Shown here piece by piece: positions 37,141 through 47,842 of a stretch of 64,000 bases of DNA (its first letter is position 1; each line of letters begins with the position of its first letter). The notes under the pieces are model-generated. The model did not search any database, was not told the DNA's origin, and saw nothing but the letters and a program-made list of their open reading frames with translations. The translations under genes and the position numbers were made by a program. Source of the stretch: Symbiodinium natans (taxonomy: Eukaryota; Sar; Dinophyceae; Suessiales; Symbiodiniaceae); the NCBI GenBank assembly GCA_905221605.1, contig CAJNDS010002286.1, positions 381,501 through 445,500 on the forward strand, read 5' to 3'.

Positions 37141-37330
37141 CACACCTGCGAGGGGGTCAGCAAGCAGCAGATCCGCGCTGCTTCAGCTGCCCTCCTGGGC
37201 AAGCTGGCTTTGGCAATGGGGTTCCTGCTGGGAGTCTGGCGTGGGCTCCTCCGAGAGCGTGCATGCGGTCCGCGAGTGACGGGCAGCCTCTTGCTCTCTA
37301 CCCTAAGCCCAGGCCCACAGTGTAAGCCTC
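37141..37330 (+). other. Open stretch with a possible membrane segment, unassigned
   Basis: About 60 open codons, including ALLGKLALAMGFLLGVW, a hydrophobic run. The start and end are not defined by splice sites, and there is no family match. Could be an exon of the gene on either side, or chance. Confidence 0.25.
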
Positions 37331-37351
37331 AAATAGCCTCAGAACTGGCTG

Positions 37352-37575
37352 CTAAACCCTAAACCCTAAACCCTAAGCCCTAAACCCTAAACCCTAAGCC
37401 CTAAGCCCTAAACCCTAAACCCTAAACCCTAAACCCTAAACCCTAAGCCCTAAACCCTAAACCCTAAACCCTAAACCCTAAACCCTAAACCCTAAACCCT
37501 AAACCCTAAACCCTAAACCCTAAACCCTAAACCCTAAACCCTAAACCCTAAACCCTAAACCAAACCCTAAACCCC
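37352..37575 (-). repeat. Interstitial telomeric array (CCCTAAA)n, about 31 units
   Basis: The longest array in the window together with 13051-13279; some CCCTAAG units near its start. Confidence 0.97.
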
Positions 37576-38127
37576 CAAAAATTTTCAATGCAGCTCCACC
37601 TCAGCTGCAGACACCTTTTCTGGCCCGCTCGAGCTGCGAAGCGCAGAGAATTGAGGGCTGCCCCTGAAACAAAAGCAAGAGCTCCTGGGTTGACGCTTGG
37701 GTTCGATTTAGGGTTTAGGGTTTAGGATTTAGGGTTTAGGGTTTAGGGTTTAGGGCTCAGGGTTTAGGGTTGAGGGTTTAGGGTTTATAGGGTTTAGGGC
37801 TTGAGCATTTGGTGAGCTTGTCAGAGTGCTTGGGTTTAATGCCTCGGATCAGCATGGAGTATCCTGTCATTGAGCTGACTGTACCTTTTTTTTGCGGCTC
37901 CTGGGACTTCGGCTGCAGGTGTGCGCAGAAGGCGTTGAAGTACTTTCGTGAGGGTAGGGGCTTGGGATTTAGGAGTCTGTAGCTGGCGAGACTTGAGCCC
38001 ACAGTGGGAAAAGGATTTACAGTATCACCAGGTCTCCCAGAGCGAAGAAATCACCTCGGAAGCGCGGTGTCAAAGGCAAGGGGAGGGGTTGGGGTAGGAG
38101 GGTTTGGGGTTTAGGGGTTTGGGGACT

Positions 38128-38280
38128 TGGGAGGGATCCTTTGAGGGACTAGAGGAGGACCCTATAAGGGTGAAAATAGGGTATTTTGGGGCTACTTAAG
38201 TATAGAGGGGCTCCATAAGGCAGATGTAGGGGAATAAGATTAAGGGTCCCTTCTAGAGATCCCTCCTTATGCCCCTTAGA
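38128..38280. mobile_element. Introner-like element, family F
   Basis: AGGAGGACCCTATAAGGG at left; GGGGAATAAGATTAAGGGTC and AGAGATCCCTCCTTATGCCC at right, as in 63062 and 63767. Confidence 0.65.
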
Positions 38281-38620
38281 TCTTGATGCAGTGATTGTTG
38301 AGGGAAGATATCGCCGCTTGCAGGAGGGTTTCAGTTTGCTTTTCGTCTTTGGTTGCAACGAGTCCCATTCAGTAGCGAAGTCCGCCTTGCAATGTTCTGG
38401 ATGCCACTGAACCGATTCCAAGACCCAGGATATCCCCCCATCAACCCTAGAAGCCCCTCAACCCAGTATACCCTAAACCCTAGCCCTAAACCCTGAACCC
38501 TAAACCCTAAAGCCTCAAGGGTCTGCTAGGCGGGTGGCAAATAAACCCTAAACCCTGAACCTAAACCCTAACCCTAAACCCTAAACCCTAAACCCTAAAC
38601 CCTAACCCAAGCCTTGTGAG

Positions 38621-38700
38621 ATTTCCGGGCCTTCCTGGAGCGCAGCTTCGGTGGCCCCGGCGGGGCTGGCCGGGCCTGGCGCACGGCACTGGACGTCAAG
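38621..38700 (+). CDS. EF-hand gene exon: FRAFLERSF..RAWRTALDVK
   Basis: Matches F-x-x-F-L-x-x-x-F-G...R-A-W-R-x-A-L-D, the entering helix of an EF-type unit. Acceptor TGTGAG, GC donor at 38701-38702, phase 0. Confidence 0.68.
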
Positions 38701-41700
38701 GCTCCGAATTGCAACAGGGGGTTTAGGGTTTAGGGTTTAGGGTTTGGGGTTTAGGGTTTGGGGTTTAGGTTTAGGGTTCTGGGGTTTAGGGTGTCGTGTT
38801 CAGGGTTTAGGGTTTAGGGTTTAGGGTTTAGGGTTTAGGGTTTAGGCGTTAGGGTTTAGGGTTTAGGTGGAGAAAGAACTGGGAAGCTTGGATGTGCCTA
38901 TGCCCGCGGTGAACTGCGCCAATTCTTGCGAATGCGTGAGACGAAGCCCTCATCTTGCACGCAGCCACGAACACTGTCCTAACCAGACGTCTGCAACACG
39001 ATTGTTGCCTTAACCCCTAACCCCTAAACCCTAAACCCTAAACCCTAAAACCTTTCAGGGCTTCTTGGGTTGCAAGTGTCAGTGTGGTTTGGGTTTGGCC
39101 GTCAGACAGGTGGCGAAGAAGATCCAATGTCCAATTCCGTTCGGCATTCAGAAACACCCTCGACCACACCAAACCACCCTAAGCCTACCAAACCCCGAAA
39201 CCCTAAAAGTTTTCGTTTAATCCCCAAATCCCAAACCTAGCCTGTCGAAACCCCTAACCCTAAACCCTAAACCTAAACCCCAAGACCCAAAGACCTAAAC
39301 CCTAACCAAACCCAAGCATCCAAATGCCGTGGACCTGGGCCAGGGCGTTGGTGCCGTGAGCGTAGGTGATTTCGGCAGTGGCTGCCGGGCCGTTGGCCGG
39401 AACCCCGGCCAGGTGGGTTGCGAGTTTAGGCAGAAGGGTTTAGGATTTTGGTTGTAGAGTTTAGGCAGAAGGGTTCAGGGTGGAGTTCAAAAAAAGGGAG
39501 TCCTACAACCAGAATCGGACCTAGAGTCTAGAAGTTGAGCAGCTTGAAAACCAAGTCAAAGCTGCCCAAGGCTCGGCGATGCCTTCTGTCTTCCGCCTTT
39601 CAGTTCAAGATGTCAGGATGTAGGGTTTATAGCCAAAGCCGCAGCTTGCAAGCGTTGGATGGGCTCATCTTCTCCGGTGTGGGTTTAGGGCTTAGGGTTT
39701 GGGGTTTAAGGCTTAGGGTTAGGGTTTAGGGTTCAGGGTTGCCTGCCTTTGTGGCCTCGGCATCAGAGAAAGATGAAGATGCCGGTCAGCTCTACTCGCA
39801 GAGTTCTTGTAGAACGCATCAGCTGCCTCACGAGCTTCTGTGCATGGGGTCTCTCGGATAGATGCCAGACCCCTGCAAACTTCCCAAACCCCGAGGCTGG
39901 AAGCACGACCATGTGGAGATGTGGAAGCTCCTGAAAGTCGCAGGCGACAAGAAGATTCGGTGGTTGGGAGGGAGGAGGGGGAGGGGGGGGGATACAGAGT
40001 CTAGCAAACTTAAGGGATCTTCTGGGCCCCTTAGGGTTTGTGTTGTTGTTCCTTAAGTGTATCCGGGTCGGGTGTCCTTCTGGCAGGAATGGTGTCGAAA
40101 GCGGCCGGGACAAGTTGAGAGCAACAACTTGACCCTGTCTCTTGAACCCTAAGCCCTGAACCCTAAACCCTAAACCCTAAACCCATAAGCGAAATCCGGA
40201 TTGAGATGCTGTGGGCCGGCTTCATTAGGATCTGGGCTCATGGTCGTTTCCTTGCCTGCGTTTTGCTGCCAGACTGTAAACTCTGAGCGCGGATGCTGCT
40301 GCAGTAGCTGGAGAAGTCTTTAGGCTTTGCCATAGATGTGTCTCGGGCGTCGCTCCGACTGACTTGTTGGGCGAGCCCGTTCCGTATGGGCGAATGTTTT
40401 CAGGACCTCCGTCATTGAAAGGGCAGTCTTGTAATTCTTGTACAAATCTCCACCGGCCAATGGTAACTGCCGATGGCTTTCTGCTCACATGGTAGTGATT
40501 TCCTGCTTTTTTGTGCAACGGACAAGTCCTAAAGTCTCCCCCACAAAAAGCTCGTAAGTCACGAACCCTAAACCCTAAACCCTAAACCCTAAACCCTAAA
40601 CCCTAAACCCTAAACCCTAAACCCTGAACCCTATCAGGTTCTTGACCCGAGCCCAAGACATGGAACCCATATGCCTGTGACCCTCGTCAGCCTGAAGATC
40701 TGGAAATCCTGACCCGCTGCCCGCGTCGAACTTGCTGAAGAACTTTCCGAAATTTAGGGTTTAGGGGTTTAGGGTTTGGGGTTTAGGGTTTGGGGTTTAG
40801 GGTTTAGGGTTTAGGGTTTAGGGCTCCCAAAGTCCGAGAGGTGCTCGGGTCTAGGGCGTCTGGATTCGAGATTCTTCTGGCGTCCTAGGCCCTAGCCCTA
40901 AACCCTAAACCCTAAACCCTAAACCCTAAACCCTAAACCCTAAACCCTAAACCCTAAACCCTAAACCCTAAACCCTAAACCCTAAACCCTAAACCCTAAA
41001 CCCTACAGAAAGGGTTTTTCGCGCCCAATCAACCTCGGAATCCTGGCTTTGAGGCGGAGGCGTCGTCTGCCTCAGGGCCCTGGATCCAACCACGGCCAAG
41101 GCTCTGTGCAGAATTCCGGGGGTTTAGGGTTTGGGGGTTAGGGTTTAGGGTCTAGAGGGGTTTAGGGTTTAGGGTTTAGGGCTTAGGGTTTAGGGTTTAG
41201 GGTCTAGGGTCTAGGGTTTAGGGTCTAGAGGGTCACTGTTGTAGCATTCATAGTAATTAGGAGGTTCCAGGCTTAGAAAAAAAACCACCCGCCCAAAGAA
41301 TCCCATAACATTAAAAAAGGAAAAGGCTTTCATCCTACCGAGCCCCCCGAACGAACAATGGGGTCAGATTGACCAAAAAGTCACCAACACTGGTCCAGAT
41401 TGAAACTCACGAACATTGGGGTCAGATTAGCCGAAAAGTCACGAACAATGGGGGGCAATTGACCGAAAAGTCACCAACAATGGGGTCAGATTGGCCGAAA
41501 AGTCACGAACATTGGGTCAGATTGGCCGAAAAGTCACGAACATTGGGGTCAGATTAGCCAAAAAGTCACGAACATTGGGGTCAGATTGGCCGAAAAGTCA
41601 CGAACATTGGGGGGCAGATTGGCCGAACAGTCCCGAAGGTTTAACTATATAAATATGTACATATATATATATATGCATATATATGGTTCCACCCCCCCCA

Positions 41701-44700
41701 CCCCCCCCACCCCCCCCCCCCCCCCCACCCCCCCCACTCCCCCCACCCACCCCCCCCCCACCCTAAGCCCCTAAACCCTAAACGACGCTGCCCCATATAT
41801 ATATATATGAATACAGATATATATATATATATATATATGTGATGGAGAGGGTTTCGGGTTTAGGGTTTAGGGTTTAGGGTTTATTGTGTCTGACATTAGC
41901 CCCCTCCCCCCGCAGAGCACAGTGACAACTTAAGGGGGGGCAGTGAGGGGGCATCTTCCTCAAGGGGACCCTATACAGAACAGCACTTTTTTTTTTGAAG
42001 GGGGGGGGGTATCTTGGAAGGTTCATGGGTACTTATAGGGCTATAAGTGCCTGAATAAAGTCTTAACCATACTTTGCCTACTTACAACCCTACTTATAAG
42101 TGAAGAGGCTCCCTTAGCTTCTCATCTTTCTGGGCTCGATGCGCTTGTAGCCAGAGAAAGGCCCTACACCCTAAACCCTAAACCCTAAACCCTAAACCCT
42201 AAACCCTAAACCCTAAACCCTAAAGGCGCTGGATGACTTCAAGGACGAAGCCATCATGAGGCCTGGTGTTGCTTGCCGTGTTGTTCTTGTTTGGTAGCCC
42301 AGTGGTTCCCTTTCCTTGTTCCATGTCTTTTTATGATTCAAGGTTCCCTCTTAAAGTAACCTAAACCCTAAACCCTAAACCCTAAACCCTAAACCCTAAG
42401 CCCTAAACCCTAAACCCTAAACCCTGCGGTAGCCTTATTACAAGATAGTTACTGGGCTACCAGGCTCGGCCTTGCTTTCCAAATTCTTCAGATTCTGGGC
42501 TCTTAACATCTGCAGGCGGACTTTGGGTGGCGAACTGTGAGGTTTAGGGTTTAGGGTTTGGGGGTTAGGGTTCAGGGTTTGGGGTTTAGGGTTTGGGGTT
42601 TAGGGTTTAGGGTTTAGGGTTTAGCGAGGGATGCATATCAAGGCAGGGTGCCGTAAGAAGTTGTGTCAGGCAGCCGGAACCGGAAGCCGTTGTCTTCTCT
42701 GTGCTGCTTTCCTGTAACTTTAGATCCTTAGTTTTTTGGGGTTTATTGGGTTTCTGAGTGTGGCAGCTAAACATTAAATTTATAGCTACCCTGCTAAGTG
42801 CAGCCAAGTCTTGAGGACTTCTGAGGCAACGGTTTCGAACCACCGTGCCGTGATCAAGCTTCTAATGTTCCAGGATTGGCTTGCTTGCATGTGCGCGCGG
42901 GGGGAAATGCATGTCTTGGTTTGTGGCGGCTTATGCTGCGACAGCTTTTGTTTACAGGTTTCTTGCGTTGTCCCATCAGAGTGTCCCTGGCTCGCCCCAT
43001 GATTGATCCGGGCGAACCCGAAACCCTAAACCCTAAACCCGAAACCCTAAACCCTAAACCCTAAACCCTAAACCCTAGGGGTTCGGTCTGAGCACTCCCT
43101 TCCCATGTTCCACCCAGCGCCGCCTTGATCCGAGCTGTCGGACCGAGCGGGGCAGGGCTTTTTGAACTCTAAACCCTAAACCCTAAACCCTAAACCCTAA
43201 ATCCTAAACCCTAAACCCTAAACCCTAAACCCTAAACCCTAAACCCTAAACCCTAAACCCTAAACCCCACCCAAGTCTCAGAACCCGATCTTCTCAGAAG
43301 ATTCGTCCAGGTCACGAAGCGTGCTGGACTTTTGGCATGAGGACTTAGCCACAGAAGTTCAACCGAACGCAGGGTTTAGGGTTTAGGGTTTAGTTTAGGG
43401 AAAAGGGTCTAGGGTACAAAGAGGGTGTAGGGTTCAGGGTTCAGGGTTGCGGCTGTTTCTGGCAACACCCACAGAAGCGCGGATGCAGAACAAAGGGTTC
43501 TGGGTTGAGGGGGTAGGCGGGCGGGCAAAGAAAGCCAAAGCCCCGAACCCTGAACCCTAAACCCAAACCTCTAAAGACCCGAAGTCCCGAAGTCCTACAG
43601 CAGGAGCCCTGCTTGAAGCTTCATCTTACAAGTAGGGTTATCAGTCCCCAAAATAAAGGTTATAGCCATAGTTCCCCTAAACCCTAAACCCTAAACCCTA
43701 AACCCTAAACCCTAAACCCTAAACCCTAAACCCTCTCATAAGTACTTATCAACCTCCCAGTGTGGACACCCAGGTTGCACGCAGTGCTACATGGGTGGTT
43801 GTCAAGATTATGGCCCCTTTTTGGATCCCGATGATATTACGGCAGCTACTATTTAAGGTACCCCTTTAAAGGGATCATGTTTTGAGTATTACGGCACCTA
43901 CTATGTTGGGGTACCCCAACAGGGATGATATGTTTGACAGCCACCCACATGTACTTTTGCATGTTATGTTCTTGCCTGCTTAGGTATGTAGCCTTTGGAA
44001 CCAGCGAGCGCGACAATACGATGACTCTTATCAGTGAGCGAGAACACCGATAGCATTAGAGCTCAAGCTGTTTCACAGGTCGTTGCCTTTGCTGCCATGT
44101 TTTTGATCATTGTCGCGACACAAAGTCGCAGAAGTGAGCCTAGACCTGGGCCATGGGTTCAGGTGGCTCCTCCAGTGGAGCTTGCCACCGCCGCTGAACT
44201 CCAAAAGGGTTGCTGCCGACTTGAAGCCAGAGGACCTTGACGAAGTGAAGTTGGCTTTGGACCAGGCGCGACCTCCAAAGAATAGCCGGCGCAGAAGGAA
44301 GTGTGGTGGCAAGAAGTTCCTTAGTAGTAGAGTAGGCAACCTTTAACCTTTTTAGGGTAAGAGAATCCCCCCCCCTCAATACAAATCAATTGAGACGGGG
44401 AGGGGAGGGGGGGGAATTAATTCAAGGTCAACATTAGGCCCCTGGACACTTATACTCCCAAAGGTTAACCTTTAGTTCCCCTAGCTGCTGGACAACTAAG
44501 GTTCGCCTCCTTCGGCATGCGGACGGACTTGCCCGAAGAGCCGGTGGTGACTGAGAAGTTCGAGCCCAATCAGACGATGGATCTGCCCCAAAAGGTGGAC
44601 CTTCGCAAATACATGACCCCGGTGGAAGATCAATCAAACTCCAACAGTTGCTGTGCCAATGCTGTGGCAGGGGCATATGAGTACATGAATCGCAAACATG

Positions 44701-47700
44701 CCGAGGCAACAGGATGTGAACCCGGCGATGTGTCTCGGCTTTTCATCTATTATGTTGGCCGGAAGAAAGATATGGTTGATGAGGCAAAACTGTGGGGAGG
44801 CACGAATCCCAAAGCCGCGCGCAAAGACGAAGGTATGGGCTTAGGGGCTGCCATCAGTGCCATTCAGATGACAGGCGCTTGCTTGGCAAATTCCTGGCCT
44901 TGTGAGCTGGACAAGTTAGTGTTAGACCATCTGATGAATGCTTCACAGAGGCTCAGAAGTACAAAGTTGCGGAGGCCAAAAGGGTGCCACTGGATCTTGT
45001 CGCTCTGCGTCGGCGCTTGGCTCAGGGCCATCCCATGATTTTCGGCCTCATGCTCACGGACAAATTCTTTCGTCCACCAAGATGCGGCGTCATTTCAACA
45101 CCCGGCAAAGATGACAAGAGAGCCGCTGAACATGGTTTGCATTCAATGCTGGTTTAGGGTTTAGGGTTTAGGGTTTCTGGTGGGCTATAATGACCGCCGG
45201 CGGATCTTCATCGTGAGAAACAGTTAGGGGGGAACGGTGGGGAGACGGTGGTTACGGCTATGTGAGCTATGACTATCTGGCAAGCTCGCGCTGCAATCTT
45301 TGCCAACAATATATCATTACTGGACTCACGGAAGTAGACTCCAGTCCCTGATGATGGTGAGGGCTTCGACATCCAAGACGATTCTGATGCTTACTTCTCC
45401 AAAAGCTGAACTTTATAATTTTTTTGGGTTTCCTTGTTTACTAGGAATAATAAAGTTTAACCTTTTTTCCTTTAGTTATTGGAGAAGTAAGGATGAGGTG
45501 GAGGTAGAATCAGATGAGGAACCTGAAGGATGCAGAAGATGACTCTGACATCTCCCAATATGTGGTGGGAGACCAACTTACTTGTTGAGCAGATCTTCAG
45601 CAGCCAAGGGGCAGCATTGGCACATCCGAGTTTCGCATGTGCCTGACAGTCTTCAACCGAACTGGTGGTTTCCAAATCTTTGACGACAAGGCTGCATACT
45701 TCTGGGTGGAGGATGATTCTCAGCATCCGGGCAGAAGTCAGTGGACACGGGAGGACTTCGATGAAGTCGTGAAAAAGTTTCACCTGTAAAGTGACCCAGA
45801 AATACCTATGTTTCAGTCAGTGGAATTCACTGAGCACATAGTTGCGAAGGTCGCGTTTCACTCTTTTTAGAGTGGGTGCTCACTGTAAGGTGCTTCCACG
45901 CCCAGTACCCAGCGCCGCTGGAGACAAACAACGGTGGTGAATTTTCTCATTCTGCACCATTTGTTGAGGATGAAATGGTCGCAATCTCATACAAGTTCTT
46001 GCAATTGTCATGTCCATTGAGTGCTGATGCTGAAAGCTTGCAAGTTTGCACCGCTTTGGACGCACGCAATGTGGCGGACACAGACCTTTCCAAGAAACCC
46101 TAAACTCTAACCCTAAACCCTAAACCCTAAACCGGGGGAGGACCTGGACCCTGGTGGTGTGGGCGCAGTGAGCCGCACGGAGTCCACTCCCCAGTGGTTC
46201 GGTCTCCCCTAAGTCGGGTCTGGCGCCGGGTCTAGGGTTTAGGGTTTGGGGGCTTAGGGTTTAGGGTTTAGGGTTTAGGGTTTAGGGTTTAGGGTGAGAG
46301 TTGCGGCTTGGGTTGGGTGTTGGGGACGCAGCCCCTAGCTGGGTTTCTGTCTTCCTTCACCCTGTTAGACTAATTCACCTTCACCTTCCATTGCTTTGTT
46401 TAGTTCGGCGCATTTAAGTTTACCTTAAACCTTGAACCCTGAACCCTAAACCCTAAGCCCTAAACCCTAAACCCGAAACCCTAAACCCTAAACCCTAAAC
46501 CTCCCTCTCTCAACTGGGCGATCGACAGTCTACCTTGCATCCCAGCAGCTTTTCAGGCGCACCGCCCTGAGCTCAAAGACCACTTCCAGAGCGCTTTAGG
46601 GTTTAGGGTTTAGGGTTTAGGGTTTAGGGCTTAGGGTTTAGGGTTTAGCATGCCAAGACCACACCTCCAAGATCACACCAGGGTCGCAACAGGAGACTTT
46701 CCTGCTCTCGGGCACGCAGAAACACCGGGAAAGTCACGGACATCGGGGGCACATGGGGGGGAGCCGTGGGGAGGACCTACATCGGACCTGTCATCCAAAC
46801 CCTAAACCCCAAACCCCAAACCCCAAACCCCAAACCCCAAACGCTGTTGCTGGGGGAAGCAACCTCAAGCACCCGCCCCATCGCGTGGCGATGATCCATT
46901 GCACGCACCTAAATCTGAAAAAATACCCGAAATAGCATGTGCAAAGGGTTTAGGGTTTAGGGTTTAGGGTTTAGGGTTTAGGGTTTAGGGTTTAGGGTTT
47001 AGGGTTTGGGGAGAAAACATAAAGCCCGGCGCCGATGTGAGGTTCCTAAAGGATGCCAGCCAAGCCCTGGGTCTACCTGGCTCCATTTGTGCACTTGGGC
47101 GTTGTGGGCCTGGCTTAGGGTTTAGGGTTTAGGGTTTAGGGTTTAGGGTTTAGGGTTTAGCGTTGCCGGTTGCAGAGTTTACGGCGCGAATGTCATCCCC
47201 CATGTGGCTCACTCCTGAGATCCCTTAAAGGGTATTTGTGCGGCCCACATTCCTCGTTCCCTACTAAGAACCAGGGGGATGTGCAGCAGGGCTGCTATAG
47301 ACAACATAATAATATGTAAGGAAGAAGTCGGAAGTCCGTGCGCGTGCATTTTCTGGTTGGGAGGGTTTTTGCAGCTCTCGTTGACAGCTATCGCTGATGA
47401 CTTGTGCAAACAACAGGCCATGCTCATGCTTCAGGCAATGCGAACTTCTAGGGTAGACCGTAGCCCCTAAACGGCCCTAAACCCTGAGCTTGGGGTTTAG
47501 GGTTTGGGGTTTAGGGTTTAGGGACCCCAAACCCTAAACCCTAAACCCTGAACCCTAAACACCTGCTTTGAGCCAGGACTTCCAAGAGATACGTTGATTC
47601 GAGTCTTCAATGTCCTGGATACCACGGCGACGGGGTGGGTGCGGAGACCTGGAAGGCTTCAGGAAGTTACGGAGAGAATACTAATGATTTGAAAAAGAAT

Positions 47701-47802
47701 AACACGAATAGGAACATTTATTGTAGCACTAATCGCTCATAAGCATTCTTTACTAGAGCCCCGCCCCCCACCCCGCCCCCCCCCCACCCCGCCCCCCCCC
47801 CC

Positions 47803-47842
<40 letters not shown>

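Larger units (their letters stand above)
44046..45789 (+). pseudogene. Papain-like (C1) cysteine protease retropseudogene
   Basis: Papain-family proteases hydrolyse peptide bonds with a Cys-His-Asn triad. Here MFLIIVATQS (44097) could be a leader, DLKPEDLDEVKLALDQ a propeptide-like helix, and VEDQSNSNSCCANAVAGAYE (44628-44690) holds the oxyanion Gln and catalytic Cys; LHSML..GYND holds the His and IFIVRNS the Asn. The body is almost free of introns, unlike its neighbours, and has a spliced-leader-like sequence at its 5' end; both suggest a reverse-transcribed mRNA. Damage: frame change near 44945, a 28-bp telomeric insertion at the His region, an extra A after the catalytic Asn creating TAG, a further one-base shift near 45352, and introner-like DNA at 44337-44500 and 45391-45490. 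An acidic tail and FDEVVKKFHL-stop end it at 45789. It lies in an intron of the EF-hand gene. Activity is not expected. Confidence 0.78.
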
